From Pegea sp. RAD2-039 (Eukaryota > Chordata > Thaliacea > Salpida > Salpidae): DNA of 64,000 nucleotides. The position numbers and the translations under genes were made by a program. Shown here piece by piece: positions 26,901 to 40,140 of the stretch. Every line of letters begins with the position of its first letter. Position 1 is the first letter of the stretch. Below the pieces are notes generated by a model. It was given only the letters and a program-made list of their open reading frames with translations, did not search any database and was not told the origin of the DNA. The stretch lies in contig JAQGEQ010000097.1 in the NCBI GenBank assembly GCA_034620365.1, forward strand, positions 248,001 to 312,000. Reading direction: 5' to 3'.

Positions 26901-29900
26901 ATCTTTCTTCTTCTAAACGAATCCTTTCAGCTTCTTGTCGCTCCTAAAATTCAAATCTTATAGATCTCTAGGAGCTTTCAAGACCTCAAAATTACTTTTT
27001 CTTTTCTTTCAAGTTCTAATTGTAGCTTCAAAGCAACCAACTGCCGATGCTTCTCTAGCAACACCTGAACCAAAACCCACAAATTATTTGCAATAAAATC
27101 GAAAAGATGAAGACCTTAAACACTCTACGAGCACTACATCCTCTTTGATACTTCTGGATTGTAGTTGCAGCCTCATTTCTCTTCCTTTCAATCTCTTTCT
27201 TCTCTTCTAGAAGCTTCTGGAAGATCTTGCGCGCGATTCTACCACGTTGGAAGCATTGAATCGTGAGAACAGCTTTCTTAATTTTATGAAATCGATGCTT
27301 GGCGAGAAAACCCTGAAGATTTTGAAGATCAAATCCGGAAGTATCACAACAAGATGTTTACCCGGACGTGTTTCTGGATGATCAGGTTATTCTTCTTGAT
27401 CTTAAGGAACCTTTTTCGTTGGTAGAAGGCTTTGAACACTGATTGAACGATAACAGCAATCTTGTAAAGTTTCTCTGATCTTGCTTTTTCTAACAGTGTT
27501 TCCAAACCTTCTTTCATAAAAGCCTAATGAAAAATATTTTGTTAAAATTGTCAACGCGTGGCTGCGAGTGTCTTGAAAAGTTGATGAGCATCAAATCTTT
27601 TACTTTTGTCTTTCCAAATCTCCACATATTTTGATCAGGATCAATTTTAGCGAGGATCTTATTACAGTGATCTTCGGGTTTTTCAACATCCTGACTTTGA
27701 GAAGATATCATCCAATATCTGAAGAAACCAAAAAAATTATCAGAAAAGTTGTTTTGAAACACTTTAGAGTTGAAGTCAAGACACAAGTCCAACTCTTCAT
27801 CAGAAAGGATACAAACCTTGCCCAGAATTCTTTGTATAAACGTCGGACTGGAAACCCTGCTTTTCTCACTCTAATAGTTTCAAGCATTCCGGAATACCGT
27901 AGCTGATTAAGAACAACTTCAGAGTCAAAATTGGCTTTTTCCTAAAACGACGCAGAAATCAATTTGAAAGATGCCGAGAGTTGAATTCTGCAGTTTTTTT
28001 TACCTTCTTTTGATTTGGTTTGACGCAACGAACAAAGAATGGATTCGCTGATGAAAGTCGCTCCATTAATGAATGCAGCGATTTCTACGAGAAAAATGTT
28101 TGCAGTTATCGACAGATCCTCTACTAGTGCTTAAAAAAGTTTGAACAGCCTTAAAGAAGTCTAGCGCTTGTGACGTCATCAACATAAAAAGGTTAACTCA
28201 ACAAGTAAACTTTTGAAAAGTCTGTTTACTTGACGACCTTCATTATTTATGGATTTAATTTAAATATAAGTTTGTCACGATTTGAAATCTTAATTGCGAA
28301 ATTTTTTCGACGATTCTGGCTTTTTTCGAAAATTCGAAATATGAACGACGAACTTTGAATTGTCCGCCTGCAGTTGGTTGCTTACTCTTCCCACGACCTC
28401 CTTTTTGATCTCCTCCTGATCTCACTTTTTCAAAGATATCGTAAATCAGATCACAACTGAAACGAAAATTGATCTCAAATTTCCAGGAACAAATGTTTTG
28501 ACTCAAATTTCTGAATTTCAATAAAGTTGAATCACCTTGAATCTTTTAAAAGAGCTAGGAGATCTTCTCTAAAAGTGTCTCGATTCTTTTCAAGAAAACC
28601 TTCGATATTATACATCACCTAAATGAAATATTTTTAATAATTGTTTTTAAATTATCAATTATTTCGAATAAATCCAAACAAAAACAGTGAAAGGCGTAAG
28701 AAGTTAACTTCCGTTGACGTTTAGATGATTACACAAACAATATTTACAAATGTAAGTTGCAAATAGTATGAAACAAAACTGACTTCAATATTACAGAGTA
28801 AAGAAATAGTTTTTTTAATGAATCATTAAATACTATTTACTCAATCAGCAAATAGTAAATAAACTTAATGTTTTGACGATCAGCTACAAAAAGATAAAGA
28901 AAACATGATTGCTGATTTCATTGCTTGCCAAAAAGCTGTAAAAATCTTCACTAACTTCACCAGCGTAATGTCTGATGCCAAATTCTTTCCCAGTGACACG
29001 AGGTTTTACATAAAACTGGTTCTTCTGCATAAATTAAAGATTTTATTGAAGAAATTTTGAGGTTTTGATGTTGACCTGATGTTGATTATGAAGTTTGTTT
29101 AGTAATGATGCATCAGTTCCTTTAGGAAACCGACTTTCTTCATCGATTAAAGAGATTAATCCTAGATTTTTTTCAACAAGATCCAGACATTCGCTATTAT
29201 CAACCCATTCTACTTCACACCAGTCGATTCCTTCCCTGAAACAAAAAAAAAATTTTTAAGTTTAAAATCGAATAAAAAATTCACAAATATTTCAAATTCA
29301 TTTAACTGAATTCTAAATTAACAAGAATTTTTTGAGTTAACAAGCTGAAACAAGCTGAAAACAAGCTGAAACAAGCTGAAATAATGTTTTGAATATAAGA
29401 AATTCGTGTTCCGGATACAAGCTGCTTAAATAAATCTCTGAAAAACTATTTAATTGTAAAATAGAATGAGAAGCAAGTTGACCTGCTGTATTCAATTTGT
29501 TCCAAACTGAAGATGTGTCTGTTGAAGTACTCTTGCAACTTCTCATTAGCAAAGTTGATGCAAAACTGCTCGAAGCGGTTCACCTTAAAAATATTGAAAC
29601 AGATGCATTAAACTGATATTTAAATGGTTTATTTGGATAACCTTAAAAACATTTGAAGTTTAAAATTTACAAATAAACTTTTAAAGTGATTTTTATTCAG
29701 TTTTTTTAAAGAGTAATTCTGTTGGACGAGGAGTTTTTACAAGTTAAGGTGCTTCTCGAATATCGCAGAAAAACTTTTCTTATTTTAATAAAATGATTTT
29801 TTTGAAGTTTTTCAAGCCAATAAAAGCTCGGCGAGCGTCTGTAGTCACGTGACTTTTATAATAAGTCCTTTTCTGCCAATGTAAATCAAATTTACTTTTC

Positions 29901-32900
29901 TAAACTCGAATTTTTTTTGAGTCATCAATTAAAGAATGACGATTCTGAAACAGCTGACACAGATTTTCAAAACTTCTTGATAACTGACTTGAAAGTTTTC
30001 GAATCCGAAAATATCCAAGACTCCAATAAAATGAAAGTCATCTGGACCCTTGATCCGTGAATTAATCTTTGAAATGATCCACCGGAAGAGATTTGAATAA
30101 AGAGACATAGAGATAGAGTCGCGCGAATCACACGCCTAGCAACAAAACAACTTTTAAATTTGAAGATTCTTGTGCGAGTCAACATCTAAAACCTGCTCAA
30201 CACTTTGGGGTGAAGTGATGTACTCTCCTCTCAACTTCATCGTTCGCTCTTTCATCACTCCTTCTAAACGCTCTCCATCAATCCCAAGAAGCCGCGATGC
30301 TTTCTCGATAACTGTTGAAGAAGAAAAGTCGTCACGTGACCTCAACTGATTTAAATGATTATTGCAAAATAGTTTGAAGCATCTAGAAGCGAAAAGCGAT
30401 ATTTTAGTTGAATTTTTCCAAAAGTTTTGAATCTTGTGAAGAGTCAACAGCCAATGAAATGCAACAATTTCTTTGATTCAAGTTGACTTTGAAATAGATC
30501 ACTAAATCATAGATAACTCATTTACTCATGATTCTAATGGAGTTATTTTTCAAATGCAAATAAATAACCAATCAAATGTCATTATTAAAATCGAGAAAAA
30601 GCCTGGGAAAGATAAGATTTGAAGCTAAGCAATTATTAAAGAATCAACTTAAGAGCTTGTTAGTAGCCGAAAAAAGTTTGTTTAATAAAAGCGTTCCTAC
30701 AATATTTCAAATACTACTCATAATTTCGAGTAAAGCTTATTTTTAGTTATCTAAAATTACTTTATATTTTTAGACGAAAAGCTACATGTATAAAATTGTC
30801 AAGAATTAGTTTGAAAAGTTTTAGTAAAAAAAGCCGCAATAATTTGACTAAAATGTTAAATGATATGTGTTAGTTCACAAACCGCTAGGAAATTCAAAAT
30901 ACCTGGAATACTATTCTTCGGTAAAAGAGCTTTTCCTTTTATAAACAAAACGAATTATTGACTAAATCTGATAACTTTTGTAAATCATAATAGAAATTCT
31001 AATTAAAAGATTAAACAGAAATCAGCTGTTTATTTAATAGCTTAAATTGACGAGATATAAGCGAACAGAATGTTACCACAATGAAATTATACAATATCAA
31101 TAACAGCTGTGCTTGAAATATCAGATTTTAACTCTTTAAAAAGTCAAATAAACTTTGGAATTTGAGTAAGATGTTTTAAAATTGATATGCTTTCGATCTA
31201 TGCTTACTTTTACAAATATTTTTGAATCAATTGTTATGTACTTTTCAAACTTATTGAATTATTAATTCGAGATATTCTATAAAATACCTTTTAAGAAGTT
31301 TAATAGGATTTTAAATAAACTTTTTTACAAGTTCTTCTTTTCAAGTAAGAAAGTTTACAAAAACACTTTTTTATAAAAGTTATAAAATTGTAAGATTTAA
31401 AAACGTCAAAAGTATCAGATACTTGTAAGAAAAACACCAAGTTAAAAAATAAAATGTCAAAGTTTGTTTATCAACAAAAAATAGAACTTCTTTTTGTAAG
31501 TAAATAATTAAAAAATTACAGCTTTTTGCAAAATTGTAAAAATGGGCGAAACCGTTTACAATCATAAGTTTTTTGAACTTACCATCAACATCTACAACCT
31601 GTGCTCCACCAGCGTTCGTAAACTTCACGTTACCTAGGTGTAGGATACCCGCCAAGACACTTAATAAGTCAGTACGTTGCCCTTTCTTGAATCCAATAAC
31701 TTCTAAGGATTTCTGTTTATATAAATTTGAAACTTTTTACAACCTTTATAAGATTTGCTCAAAATGAAATGTCAGAAATAAAATCTGTGATTTTTCGCTA
31801 AATGGAAAATATTTAGAGGATAAAATAAATAAACTTTTAATATTTGATAATAATTCAGTTATTTATATCTAGAGAGGCTTAAAAACTAAAGTTTGTATAT
31901 TTATCACCAACAGCTTAAACATAAAAGCTTTGTAGGCCTCTATCTACGATTTATTTGTGTTAAAAATAGAAGTACTTCGTTGAATATATAAATAATTATT
32001 TCCTAACTTTCAAAGTTCTTCTACTAGAAAATTCATTTTATTGAAGTTGATAATATCATGAAAATAACTTTAAGTTTAAAAAGCTTTTCCTAATTTTGTG
32101 ATTTATAAAAAAAAACTGGATAATCTAAAAGTTAGTTAAACATTTAATGAATTTATTTAAATTTATTTTTCAGTTTTTAAATTAGAAATTGGAAAGGTTT
32201 TTTGTTTAGTTCAAATAATAGAAATAAAATTCTTTAATTAAATGACAAAAACTAATTTCTAATTATCCTGCTTTTCTTGGCAAGCTTTTTGTTACAACTC
32301 GAAAAGTTGGAAAGTAAACTGATTTGTGTTAAAAAAACACGGATCTCTTAGAGTTGAGCAAATATATCAATTCTTTTGTTTATTTTTTTTTAAAGTATTT
32401 TGAAGTTAGTCAACTAAATGTGTGACGTATTTCCTTTTTAAACAAAAATTATTGAAAGTTGAATAAAAGAAATTACGAAATTTGTATAAAAATATCACCC
32501 TAAAAAAAACTCCAAATTTAATCTAGAAATTTTTCAAGATTTTTAAATTGATTTCAAAGTTTCATTAATCAAGTTGTAGAAAAGTAAACAAAAAACTTTT
32601 ATTGTTCAGTGTTGCCAAATACAAATTGTTAAAAAATATTCTGAAAAAAAACTTACATCAAATAGTTCCCAGTCTTTAACATCATCTAATGTTGGATCTC
32701 CTGTACAGTTAGATTGATTAAGATAATGAAAATCTTCAGGAGCTGTTAAGTATAAGTTATCTGCAAGAAAATTATGATTAGAAAAGAAAAATATTTTCAA
32801 AAAATAAAAAATTCAAAAAACAAACTTATTTACTTAAAAAAATAGTTTTTAAATTTAGCTATTAATATTTAAATGAATCAAATAATTTTAACTTGTAATG

Positions 32901-35900
32901 AATTTTATTCTAATTTGCATATTATCGTTTATTCTCATTATTTGAACAACTTTTGAAAGTTAGGTTGTTTGGATAGAGGTTTATCGAGTGTCTACTTGTC
33001 TCAATACAAAACAGTTTTAGATTTTTGAAATAATATTAGATTGTTATTCTACCTTTTTCTTCATCTGATAAGCCTCTCAACATTTGGTAGAAGATATGAT
33101 AATTCCTTTCACCAGGATTTTGTCGAACTGTCCGGTGCTACATCAAAATTAAAATCTAATAAATATTTAGAAAGTTAACAGAGTGAATCTTACCTTTTCT
33201 AAAAGATCTACACAACAAAAAATAGTTTGTAGGTTAAAGAAAACACATTTAAATCGTAAACTAAATGAAAGTTATTCTTATTTTAATTAAATTTGATGTA
33301 AAGTTATAATATTTAAAGGATACAGTCAGTAATTTTAGCGCCTTTAATTTGTCCGGATTTGTTAAAGAGGAGCTGAATAAACTTTCCAAAGCGGCTGGAA
33401 TTATTGTTGTAAACCGTCTTGGCATTTCCTAAAGCTTCTAATATTGGTCCACTTTCTATGATAGATGTTTCAATGGACTTTTTATTGAGGTCCACTCTGT
33501 GAAATAGTTTTATTTATTTTATAAAATTCATTAAAAATTAATCCATTGAAAATTTCAACTTGTTTTCGTCACCAAATTTTTCATTTAAAAAATTTTTAAT
33601 CATTTTTTATTTACAAATAAATTTGGATATTTTTTATTTATTTTTTAAAAAGTTATTTTGTTAATATTTAAACTAATTCTATATTATTATCAAATCTGAT
33701 AATAATTTATTTGATAAATAAAAATATAAAATAATCAAGTCTGTTTATTTACGTTTACACAGAGAAATAAAAATAGTTTTAAAACTAATTTCTGTAACTT
33801 AACTGGTTTTATAGAAATAAAAACTTGAATTTAGAGTTTATTAAAGTTATAGTGAGAACTTATACCGAATTGAAAAATAATAATATATTTTTAATATCCT
33901 CAGAAAAACGAAAACAACATGTGAATATATGATGTTAAAAAGTTATAATAAAACAAATTTACTTAATGAGCAACAGAAATTATCATATTTATTTATTGTT
34001 GATAAATATTTGTTAGAAAATTAAACATAAGACGGAAATATATAAAAATCATTTGTGTCTCTCAAATGTTTGCCACTTAAATTAAGCAAAACTTCTTTTT
34101 CAACATCATTACTAATAAAATTAATTTCCTTATAAGGTAATATTAGTTAATTTCAAGCAATTTAAGTATCATTGAATTTCATCAAAAGTTTTTCTACGTA
34201 TTATTTGCTGGTTAACTCTTAGTTTGAGGGAATTGTAATTGACTCTAACAACTGCTATCAATATAAGAGTTTTCTCAAAAAAGCATGGACAAAAGCAAAT
34301 GTTGGGTTAGGAGAAAAGGAACATGAGTAACAAGTATAGGCTTTTATGTATCTCTGTATAAGTTAGGAGAAAGTCGTTTTATGTGTAAATCTTATTGACG
34401 GTTGAAACTTGTTTAAGATTAATTAGTTTTTTATATTACTTTAATAGACTAATTATATCATGACGTTGATGTTTAAATTAATATAAAACTGATGATAATT
34501 AGAATTTAACTCACTCGTTTTTGCATGCTTCTTGGCTAACACGTGACAAATAATTCAACATGAATTTTGTTGTTTCGGTTTTTCCAGCGCCACTTTCACC
34601 ACTAAAAGAATCAAAGAATTTAATAAGCTAAAAATGAGGTGATAAAAAAAGTTTTAATTCAAAGTTTTTGAAGATGGAAAAATTGTTTGTTTATAATTGA
34701 GTATTTTCTGAGAATTGTACAAAATAAGGAAGTATTCTTCAATAGAAACGTAAAAAAGCACTTGTGCGTAAAAAGTATAATAAAGAAACTTTTTTTAGAA
34801 TTGAAAGTAGTTTGTTTTAAAGGTTTTAAAAGTAGAAATGAAACTTAAAACCAAAAGAAATGGTTTCATTTCACAAAAAGGTGTTTACTAAAATTTATTT
34901 AAATCCATTTTGTATAAAGTCCATTTTTGGCCTTTTTTAAAATTGTGAATCTTTTACAAAACCAGAGCTCGTGAAGCCACGCGATTTGATATCAGAGTTA
35001 AAGAATTAGTAAAGCATGAGAATTACCTGATAAGAACACACTGGTTTTCTTCTCTTTTCCACATACAATTAAAACACTCGTTTGCAATTGCATACACATG
35101 AGGTGGTCTGTCACCTAAATCGATATTTCGATAACTCATCAAGTTAGAATCAGAATAGAGTTCTAATATTCTCTTGTAAGGATTCACAGATATCAATATT
35201 GAGCCAATATAAGTCTGCATAGAAATGTAAAATGATATGTTGGATTCTATTTAAGATTAGTAATCAATTTATTATCTTGAACTTTTAATAAAAACTTGAA
35301 AGCAAGGTTTCGAACATTTTGAGGAATTTTTTTAATTAAATTGAACCTTAATCCACTATAAAACGTAAGACTTTGTTGAAACCTAATTGCCCATATCAAA
35401 TACTTTATTAGCTAGTAATTAATCAAAAGCAAGTTTAGTTGAAAGATTTCTTTATAAGGCTCTTTAGCAAGATAATAAGCAAAATAGTAAGTTTAAACCT
35501 GAAGAGATTTATTTCCTTTTTCCTATTTTATCTTTAAAGATTTAAAAATAAATAAGATGAAGAAAAGATGGAATCATTTAAACTTATTGTCAGTCAAAAT
35601 ATGTTTCTTTCTTAACCAATAAAAACTCATTGAAAGCTAACTAGGCGTAACGCATTGAAAAGAGGTGCTTTGTAAGGTAATCATACAATGAAGAGAAATT
35701 AGCATTTAGGAGAGTTCAGAGCATAGTATCAAGACCTCAACCAATATAGAAAACTTTAGTTTTTTTATTTTGAAACCCTCTTAAATATTTTATTGAAATA
35801 AAAATGCTAAATTTAGTTTTTTGTTTTAAATAATTTTTATGAATTATTTTTAATCAAAAACTGTGAGATTGATTGAAAGGGTTTTATTTCAAGTAAAGTT

Positions 35901-37040
35901 GAAATAAACAATTACTTCCAACAACTTGACTTGCAAAAGAAAATATTTATGAAAAGAAAAAGAAATATAACAAGCAAAGTTTGTAAACTTACATAAAATA
36001 TAAATATATATTTGAATATTACTTAAATATTTATTTTTAATAAACTTACATAAATCTCATCTTTTTTATATCGGGTGTTTAAATTGCATAAGATCGAAGA
36101 TTCATTTAACTCCGACATCTTCGCCATATCATCAACGCCTTCTTCCATTTCCTTGCTTATAGGTTTAGCAAATGTTGATAAATCACAAACGTCTTTTTGT
36201 ATCTTCTATTTACAAGAAGCGACAAAATATAAATTGAATCAAAAGTCGTTTGCCAGAAGGCTTAGGTGCAAATCAAACTCGTGTAGAAGCACTCAAGCAT
36301 GAAGCTTCGCTTATATTATGCTTCAATTTGAAATCAGCTCTAGCATGCTTAGTAATCTAAACAGCATTTCAAAGCTTTAAACTGAAGTTAACAATTTTCT
36401 TTACGATTAAAACGTGTTTTGATGATTTTTTGTATTTTGAGTAATGTTAGTTTTGTGATGTATCATTTTAAAGTAAATGTTCTAACATGGTCGGAATTGG
36501 TTTTCATGGGAATTGAAAATCACTCACTATCCAAACTCTTATCTTTAGTCTTTACAAACGAAGGAATTAGTCGTGAATACATTCAGGACTTTAAGAGCTT
36601 TGCTCATGATTTAATAGAATAATTTGCAACTTATATTTTGGTGATAAATTTTTTCAAAAATCGTTTTTTATAAGAATCAATTACCTTTCCAAAATCATTT
36701 TCAAAAACAATGAAACTCGCATTTGATTCGATAACTGTTGCAGTTTCCCAACCATCTTTAGCTCCCTTGATGAGAACTCGAGATCCCTAACAAAACAACA
36801 TTTCATCACTCATCAAATTTTAAATATCAATAAAAAAGTATCGAGTTTTTAAATAGATAATAAATATAATTTATCATTAGTTTAGTAAAAGCTAAATGTA
36901 ACTGATTAAATCTTGTTAATATTTATTTATTAGATATAGACACTAAAATAGAAAATGGTTTAGATTTTCAACTTTGTCTAAATTTGGTGAAAATTTATGA
37001 AATGATTTTTTACCTGCGTAGTAGTAAGTGTTTCAGCCAT
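20932..37040 (-). CDS. MYO10: Unconventional myosin X (MyTH4-FERM myosin with split PH domain)
   Basis: 46 exons, about 2090 residues (human 2058). A plus-end actin motor for filopodia. Exons: 37040-37014, 36786-36685, 36205-36050, 35214-35027, 34601-34515, 33496-33324, 33207-33194, 33137-33053, 32760-32657, 31712-31583, 30311-30193, 30135-29989, 29583-29483, 29235-29076, 29024-28956, 28618-28536, 28456-28354, 28084-28004, 27941-27817, 27718-27604, 27523-27362, 27312-27115, 27064-26996, 26943-26869, 26816-26625, 26572-26366, 26316-26239, 26097-25972 (or to 25921), 25853-25784, 25599-25478, 25370-25189, 24550-24347, 24287-24154, 23900-23764, 23716-23516, 23456-23289, 23239-23132, 23084-22965, 22889-22663, 22608-22395, 22345-22209, 22157-22013, 21965-21853, 21796-21409, 21355-21180, 21082-20932. 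Motor about 45-725 with P-loop GESGAGKT (159-166), [10 protein letters not shown] switch 1 and DIFGFENF switch 2; about four IQ motifs (735-840); charged helix (about 850-890); coiled coil; PH1N-PH2-PH1C-PH3 (1157-1498); MyTH4 (from about 1505); FERM to the C-terminus. Confidence 0.96.
29338..29382. repeat. Short tandem repeat in a myosin X intron
   Basis: About four copies of an 11-12 bp unit (ACAAGCTGAAA) lie in the intron between the exons at 29483-29583 and 29076-29235. No functional role is visible. Confidence 0.75.
33194..33207 (-). other. MYO10: 14-nt microexon of myosin X
   Basis: The exon before ends with the first base of a Tyr codon (33324) and this 14-nt piece supplies AT CTT TTA GAA AAG, flanked by TTGTGTAG and GTAAGATT. 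Together they give the conserved motor-domain block DYLLEK, immediately before the [16 protein letters not shown] block. Skipping it would shift the frame, so it must be constitutive. Confidence 0.88.
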
Positions 37041-39795
37041 CTGATACCTATAAGAGAATCATACAAAGTCTATTTGCTTGTAAATTAATACTTTGAATAC
37101 TAAGGTAACTCTAAAGAATTCGAAACCAAACTGAATTATTTAATTCATTACAACTAGTTAAAATTATATTAAAAACATAAAGTAAATCAAAACACTGTTC
37201 AAAAAAATATTTAAAACTAATTGAAGTTGTTTATTCTGCTTAAAAAGATTAATGTTTAAACTTTTAGTATCAGATTTCATTGAAGAGACTATCTATAAAT
37301 GAACTTAGTAAGATATATCAACCTAGAAAACTTATGATTAATCTTTCACAAACTTTGAAATGAGAAATAAACAAAACAATTGTTCATAATATAAAGTTAA
37401 AAGTTCAAGCTTTCCTGAAAGTACAATTTAAGGGTAAAAACAGTTTTTGAAATTATTATTTTAGTTTTGTTATGATTCGTTAAAATTTCAATGAAAATAT
37501 TTTGTTAAATTTAAAGTGATTTCCTGCTTTACGAAACTTGCAAAAAATAAGTAGCTCTTCTCATAAAACTCTTCAAAATACTTGAACCATAAAAAATAAA
37601 ACTTGACAAAAAAATAAAACATTGATGTGTAGTAAAAACCAGTTTCTAACTTCAACTTACAAATTTACAACAAACAAACCAATACACTAAATATCATAAC
37701 TTTCTAAAAACTTACAATATTACAAAAAATTACTAAATTGTATATCATCAAAAACCAAACTAATGTTTTCAAACATTTTCAAACAGTCTACATGTAGCAC
37801 TACAGTCTGTTAGACAACTTAAATTGACTTCTGGTTTCAGCAATTACATTTTGAAATAGTTTCAGTGAAGGCAGCCCGCTTTTTTTGACATTTTCTCTCC
37901 CTTCTCTCGTCGTTGCGGTGGTTTTTCTGCCGCTTATTTAACAGAGTTTTGAAAGTAAAGAAACGATAGGTGAATATTTAAAAAGTTTTATATTTGGTGG
38001 TCTGAATTTTGATTTGTATGAAATGAAAGTCACAAAATTGTTTGTAACTAATCTTAAAAAAGTTCTCTGTCTTATTCCAATAATTAAAAACACCATTTTT
38101 GAACAAAAATAATTAGAATTTTGTGACACAAACTACAGTTTTGTAAATAATTGTTTTTAAATACCTTTCTGTGAATCACTTTTCGTATAATAAATATTTT
38201 TTTCAAAATTTTGTTTACTTTTTACAAAAATGTTTAGAAGAAACTTCATTCTAAACTTTATCTCTTTATCAAAGCCGGAACCAGGACACACAAGAATTTG
38301 TTTGCTGAAAATATTCATATTTACTTAAATACAGTTTGTTTCAGATACATTTATATCTAGAATTATTTAAAAAAGATTAATTTTAGAAAACTTTCTCCCA
38401 CATTCGTTCCTAAAACTGATTTATATATTTGAACTGAAAAAAAAATAAAAGTTGATTTCTGCTTAAGTTGGCTCAAACTTAAATAAAACAAAAGCCACAT
38501 TATACAGTTTCAATTTATTTTAGTTTATTCTGTTTAAAGGTTTCTATCGTTCAATAAAATATAAAGTTTATAGAATAAAATGAAATTCAAACTGAATTAA
38601 GTAACTCTAAAATATTGAAATAAGTTTAGTTCATATATCTGTAATCGTAAGTTAAATCTTATTATTTATTATAAAAATATATTCTACATTCCAATGTATA
38701 AAAATATTTTTCATATAAACAGATGTTACTTTTTACACAATAAGTTTTTTTAACGATTCAAGTTTATTTATTCAGCTTTTGAAAATTAAAAAGTTAATGA
38801 ATAATTTAAAGTTTTATTCATGTTGTTTATAATAATTTTTCCAGTTGTTTTAGCAAAACTAAAAAAGCAATCTTATTAAACAGCCAAAGATAGAATTATA
38901 AAAAGTAGAAAAACTGAAAAGTCCATAAATATATAAATAGAATAAAATATAAAGTTTTCATTAAAACTAAAACATTAAAAAACATTTTTAGCTTTCAAAA
39001 CTTAAAACTGTAATATACAGTTTTTAAAACTGAATAACATTAGAAAAATACTTCTACTAAAAACAAATTTATTGTAAACAAAACAATCTGTATTAGATTT
39101 ATTTCTTCACAAGAATCACTAGGTCATTATCTACATTCTGCATTAGAATTTTGTGTTTCAACTGATAACTAAATAGATAAAAGTAAAAATAGTTTATCAA
39201 AATCTATTTAAACTTTTCAAAGATTTTTAGCAAGCATATACAACATTTAAACTCAAAATATATGCTTAAAACTAACAAAGAAATAAGTTTAGAAGTGGAA
39301 ACAGCAACCAGAAACAAACTTGAGACAAAACCTAAACTCATTTTAGCTTGAAACATTTTGACTCAATTAAGTTTATTTTAGTATAAATAAGAAAGTTAGT
39401 AAGTATCTAGAATAAAGAAATCTAAACAATTTTCAAATTCTCTAACTTATTGTTATTCTCTCTCTAATTTTTATAATTTAACTTTTTTAAAAGCTTATTA
39501 TAATCAAATTTACTTTCTAATATTTTATTTTGTAGAAAGAAGTTTTTAGGTTTTGAAAATTATAAAAGTGTATTCTAAACAAACTGAAAAAGTGTTTTAA
39601 AGGTGAATTTATATTTATGAATAAATTTGAAAACTGTATAATTAATATATCTTATTTATTTCTGTATATTAATTTGAGATTGTGACCATAAAGTTTTATA
39701 TTTTGTTCCATAAACAGAAAATTCCAGATTTTACAAAGAAACTTATTCAAGATATTTGAAAAATTAAAAGCTGACAGTTTATATCCATAATTACA
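37041..39795. other. Upstream region of myosin X and AT-rich intergenic DNA
   Basis: No further gene was found. The base just upstream of the myosin ATG follows an AG (TATCAG), so the start exon may be preceded by an intron in the 5' UTR. The patch at about 37860-37950 is markedly less AT-rich, which fits a promoter or first non-coding exon of the minus-strand myosin gene. Beyond 38000 the sequence is low-complexity AT-rich with no clear features. Confidence 0.45.
37860..37950 (-). promoter_or_regulatory. Possible promoter/5' UTR exon of myosin X
   Basis: A GC-richer island (CGTCGTTGCGGTGG on the plus strand) stands out from the surrounding very AT-rich DNA about 0.85 kb upstream of the myosin X start codon. 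Position and composition suggest a transcription start region. There is no direct evidence of transcription. Confidence 0.3.
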
Positions 39796-39799
39796 TTAT

Positions 39800-40140
39800 T
39801 ATCTTGAAAGTTATCTACAAACTGATACTTTTAATTAAATTTATAAGCTCAATAGCTTTTAATACCAAGGTCTTTTTGTCCGACTTTGTACTGTTTAAAA
39901 TCATTAATAGTTTCTTTTATCTTAACTTTAATAACTTCTGTAAAGACATGACTACATCTAATTTGCATCTTTTGGTTTATAAATTTATTTATTCTACTAA
40001 TTTAAGAGGCTTTGGAAGAAATGATGTAGACCACTAAGTCAGTTTCTTCATCTGTTCTTTTAAATTTTTGATTCATAATTATAAGAGCTGTAGAATTTAC
40101 CACTAGCAGTCAGCCACGTGTTAAATAAATACATATAATT
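39800..40140 (+). mobile_element. LINE 3'-terminal fragment
   Basis: A 77-codon open frame (39804-40037) resembles the C-terminal part of LINE ORF2 proteins (for example FKIINSFFYLNFNNFCKDM followed by TSNLHLLVYKF). It is followed by the family's 3' tail motif near 40087-40135 (TGTAGAATTTACCACTAGCA), as in the copies at 19810 and 42330. It is truncated at the 5' end and non-functional. Confidence 0.65.

Noticed and set aside
36075..36622. Plus-strand open frames opposite the start of myosin X
   Set aside because: One is antisense to a real exon and the other lies wholly in an intron with no motif.
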